Part shown: positions 61,989 through 64,000 of the stretch, one piece after another | Numbering within the stretch: position 1 is the first letter of the stretch | Layout: each line of letters starts with the position of its first letter | NCBI GenBank assembly: GCA_021199795.1 | Contig: JAJQHJ010000004.1 | Location: 186,001-250,000 of the forward strand | DNA length: 64,000 bases | Direction of reading: 5' to 3' | Source: Oscillospiraceae bacterium | GTDB taxonomy: Bacteria > Bacillota > Clostridia > Oscillospirales > Ruminococcaceae | Made by a program: the position numbers and the translations under genes | Notes under the pieces: generated by a model | Told to the model about the DNA's origin: nothing | Database searches by the model: none | The model's input: only the letters and a program-made list of their open reading frames with translations

Positions 61989-62688
61989 TCTCCTTGTTCG
62001 TAAGTAGTGTTGTAATCATAAACCTTGCCGGACTTCGGCTTGCTGTCTTCGTCAAGCCACTTGCGGATAGTGGCATAGTGACTGGCATAGTGCCTGCCGC
62101 TCGATGCCATGTAAGTTGACAGGCGGTTGATGTATTCCGAATACCTGTCGGGATATTCAGCTTTGAGCTTGTCCATCTCGTCATCTGAAAGAAAAACATT
62201 CCGGTAGCAACCGTAGCGGGTGCGGTTCTCTCCTCTGTCTTTCTTACTAAGTTCTTTATACTCTTTTTCATTATTACTTAAGGGTAGATTTTGCCCTTCC
62301 TGATGGGTAATTTCTTGCCCGTCCGTGGGGTAAGATTTACCCTCCGGTTGGATAGATATTTGCACTTCATCGGGAAGCCTGAGAAAGATGAGATTCGCCC
62401 GATTCAATCCTTGCCGGACTCGTGACAGAAGCCCTGCATTTTCAAGCTCGTTAAGAGCGTTCTTGACCGTTTTTTCGCTTCGGTTCAAGTTCTCGGCAAG
62501 TTCCCTGATGGATAGACAACGTAAACGCTTCCGTCCTCCGAAACCCAACCGGATTTTTGCGAAAGCATAGTGCGGCTGAGGAGCAGTCCATACAAAAGTT
62601 TTGCATTCACTGAATACTCGCCTGCAACAATGAACCGTGGTAGAGGTATGAACGGCGGCAGAACGGTATCTTTTTTGAAATAAGGCAT
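61979..62688 (-). pseudogene. RepA-type replication initiator, frameshifted
   Basis: The N-terminal part from the ATG at 62688 (PRFIVAGEYSVNAKLLYGLL, KSGWVSEDGSVYVVYP) is in one frame; the continuing IRELAENLNRSEKTVKNAL and LLSRVRQGLNRANLIFLRL is in another. The shift lies at 62510-62511, where one C seems missing from a CC that should be CCC. The joined protein matches RepA_N initiators of Firmicutes plasmids and ICEs (winged helix plus a variable C-terminus). It overlaps the DnaC-like gene by 10 bases. Confidence 0.82.
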
Positions 62689-62704
62689 TTGTCACTTCCT
62701 CCAA

Positions 62705-64000
62705 CTAATACGAAATCTCCTGCTGTTTCGTCTTCTTAACTTCCTTTTCCTGTTGTGGCTTCAAAATAGCATCCACGTTGGCGCAAACCGTTTTCAATTC
62801 CTGCGTGTAATCGTACAGGTAATTGTAAGAGCTCTGTTTAGCATCCCTGCGAATAGTCAGACTTTGCTTTTCTTGTTGCAAAGCCTTCATCGAAGGAATC
62901 TTGCCGTCGGGATAACGTCCCTTTAGAAACCTCACCGCTGTCTCGTAAGTCTCTATCTCTGACAAATGTGATTCACGGAACTTTTTCTTATTCTTTGCGT
63001 TCAGCATCTCGCCGAAAACTTTCTTGTTTGAAAGATACTGCCCCATGTAACGAATCACCTCGTTGATGTCCTTCAACTTGTCCTCCGTTGCACGAAGTTC
63101 TTTCTTTGCTTCGATTCTTTTTGCTAAGATTTCGTTGTAAGAATCTTGCAGGCTATCTCTTGTCTCATACCCATGTTGCTGAACATAAATGATGGTGTTC
63201 GCCATCTGCTTCAGGTTCGTGAGCTTGACTTTCTGTGCATACGCTCGGCTCTGCTGTGCTTTGACGTTGTTTTGCAAGTCAATGACCAATCTCAGGTCAG
63301 ACTTTAGGAAGAAGACTTCGATGTAGTCGGGTGGTGAATCTCCGAAGATGGAGTAGTCAAACTCAGCGTTGCTCTCCTTGATTTCGGGTTGCTTATTAAG
63401 TTCAGCTTGCCGACGTATCGCCCAATACTCACGCTCAGAGATTTTATTCTCGGACGGAGTGAGTAAATCGACTTGGTGAAGTCCTTCACGCTCGCAGATT
63501 TCCATCAGGGATTTCTGCATATGGGTGAGCAAGCTTCTCGTCTGGTGATGCTTGAATCCCGCTTTGCAGTCGCAGGGTTTCTCCGTAAATTCCTGCGGCT
63601 CAATGTCGAGCTTTCTCAAGCTATTGAAGATAATATGCACATGAATATTGCCGCTTCCGTTGTGACCGTCCATGTGAGTGCATACCAAAGTCTGATGTCC
63701 CGGAAAGTTCTTTTTTGCAAATTCCAAACCGAGCTGTTGTGCTTTCTCTCCGGTCAGTCCACACTCACTCTGGTCAAGCGGATCGAAGCTGATGATGTAG
63801 TGGTGCGCTTTGACTTCGTCCGGTTTCTGATTCTTGCGGAACCGCTCATTAAGCTCCCGGCACTCCTCGGCATAGGTGAACGGGTCGCAGTTGATGCCGT
63901 CGAGGATATAATCCCGCCGTCGCACCATGTTCCCGCTCTCGTCAAGAACCGGCTTCATCGTGAACCCGTCATGCTCGAACAGCAAGTAAGTGAGAGCGTC
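62705..64000 (-). CDS. Relaxase/mobilization protein (MOBP-type), N-terminus beyond window
   Basis: At least 432 residues; the frame stays open to the window edge (DALTYLLFEHDGF). Relaxase motifs: AHHYIISFDPLD, a metal-binding GNIHVHIIFNS with HxH, and TRSLLTHMQKSL. The C-terminal half is a long coiled-coil region, as in MobA/VirD2-like relaxases. It would nick the element at oriT for transfer. oriT should lie beyond the right edge. Accessory relaxosome proteins are not in view. Confidence 0.9.
   Translation of the reverse strand, partial: DALTYLLFEHDGFTMKPVLDESGNMVRRRDYILDGINCDPFTYAEECRELNERFRKNQKPDEVKAHHYIISFDPLDQSECGLTGEKAQQLGLEFAKKNFPGHQTLVCTHMDGHNGSGNIHVHIIFNSLRKLDIEPQEFTEKPCDCKAGFKHHQTRSLLTHMQKSLMEICEREGLHQVDLLTPSENKISEREYWAIRRQAELNKQPEIKESNAEFDYSIFGDSPPDYIEVFFLKSDLRLVIDLQNNVKAQQSRAYAQKVKLTNLKQMANTIIYVQQHGYETRDSLQDSYNEILAKRIEAKKELRATEDKLKDINEVIRYMGQYLSNKKVFGEMLNAKNKKKFRESHLSEIETYETAVRFLKGRYPDGKIPSMKALQQEKQSLTIRRDAKQSSYNYLYDYTQELKTVCANVDAILKPQQEKEVKKTKQQEISY

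Overview
This window is the chromosomal origin region of a low-to-mid GC, endospore-forming Firmicute, most likely an Oscillospirales/Ruminococcaceae-type gut or rumen clostridium. The evidence is the rpmH-rnpA-yidD-yidC-jag-mnmE-mnmG-rsmG-noc-parA-parB order next to dnaA-dnaN-recF-gyrB-gyrA, strong Shine-Dalgarno sites, sporulation genes (cotF-like, spoVT) and a cytoplasmic GH10 xylanase. Species cannot be fixed from the sequence.

Layout. 0-8 kb is accessory: a Phd/RelE pair, DUF1015, a C92-like peptidase, an AlbA/ATPase regulator behind an operator array, an ABC exporter, an XRE/DUF3169 pair, a DUF3267 zincin, then luxS behind a tandem pseudoknot leader. 8-15 kb holds metG, tRNA-Arg(CCG), a type III toxin-antitoxin locus (cptIN-like) and the leftward rpmG-secE-nusG-rplK-rplA and rplJ-rplL genes. 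Two par/Fst-like type I modules lie at 8.0-8.3 and 15.2-15.65 kb. 16.6-20.6 kb is ylxM-ffh-rpsP-khpA-rimM-trmD. 22-34 kb is the leftward replication cluster gyrA, (YcxB-like, RelB/PIN), gyrB, remB, recF, yaaA, (PDDEXK nuclease), dnaN, oriC, dnaA. 34-46.5 kb is the rightward rpmH to serS cluster, interrupted by hicAB. 46.5-55 kb holds a DUF3791/DUF3990 cluster, GH10, birA, guaB, a further toxin-antitoxin pair, a truncated solute-binding protein gene and a spore coat protein.

From about 55.53 kb to the window end is the left end of an integrative mobilizable or conjugative element inserted in spoVT: three tandem large serine recombinases, TnpW, DnaC-like and RepA-like replication genes (each with one apparent 1-nt frameshift) and a relaxase. 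The 5' end of spoVT should lie beyond the right end of the element.

Origin: the dnaN-dnaA spacer carries an AT-rich stretch, a run of DnaA-trio trinucleotides, a G run and about 11 GTTGAA-core boxes in place of canonical TTATCCACA. DnaA itself has changed base-reading residues. One perfect and two weaker parS sites flank the origin.

Most striking overall: the tandem pseudoknot leader of luxS, the divergent origin with matching DnaA changes, the element splitting spoVT, about nine toxin-antitoxin loci of types I, II and III in 64 kb, and families of intergenic hairpin repeats.
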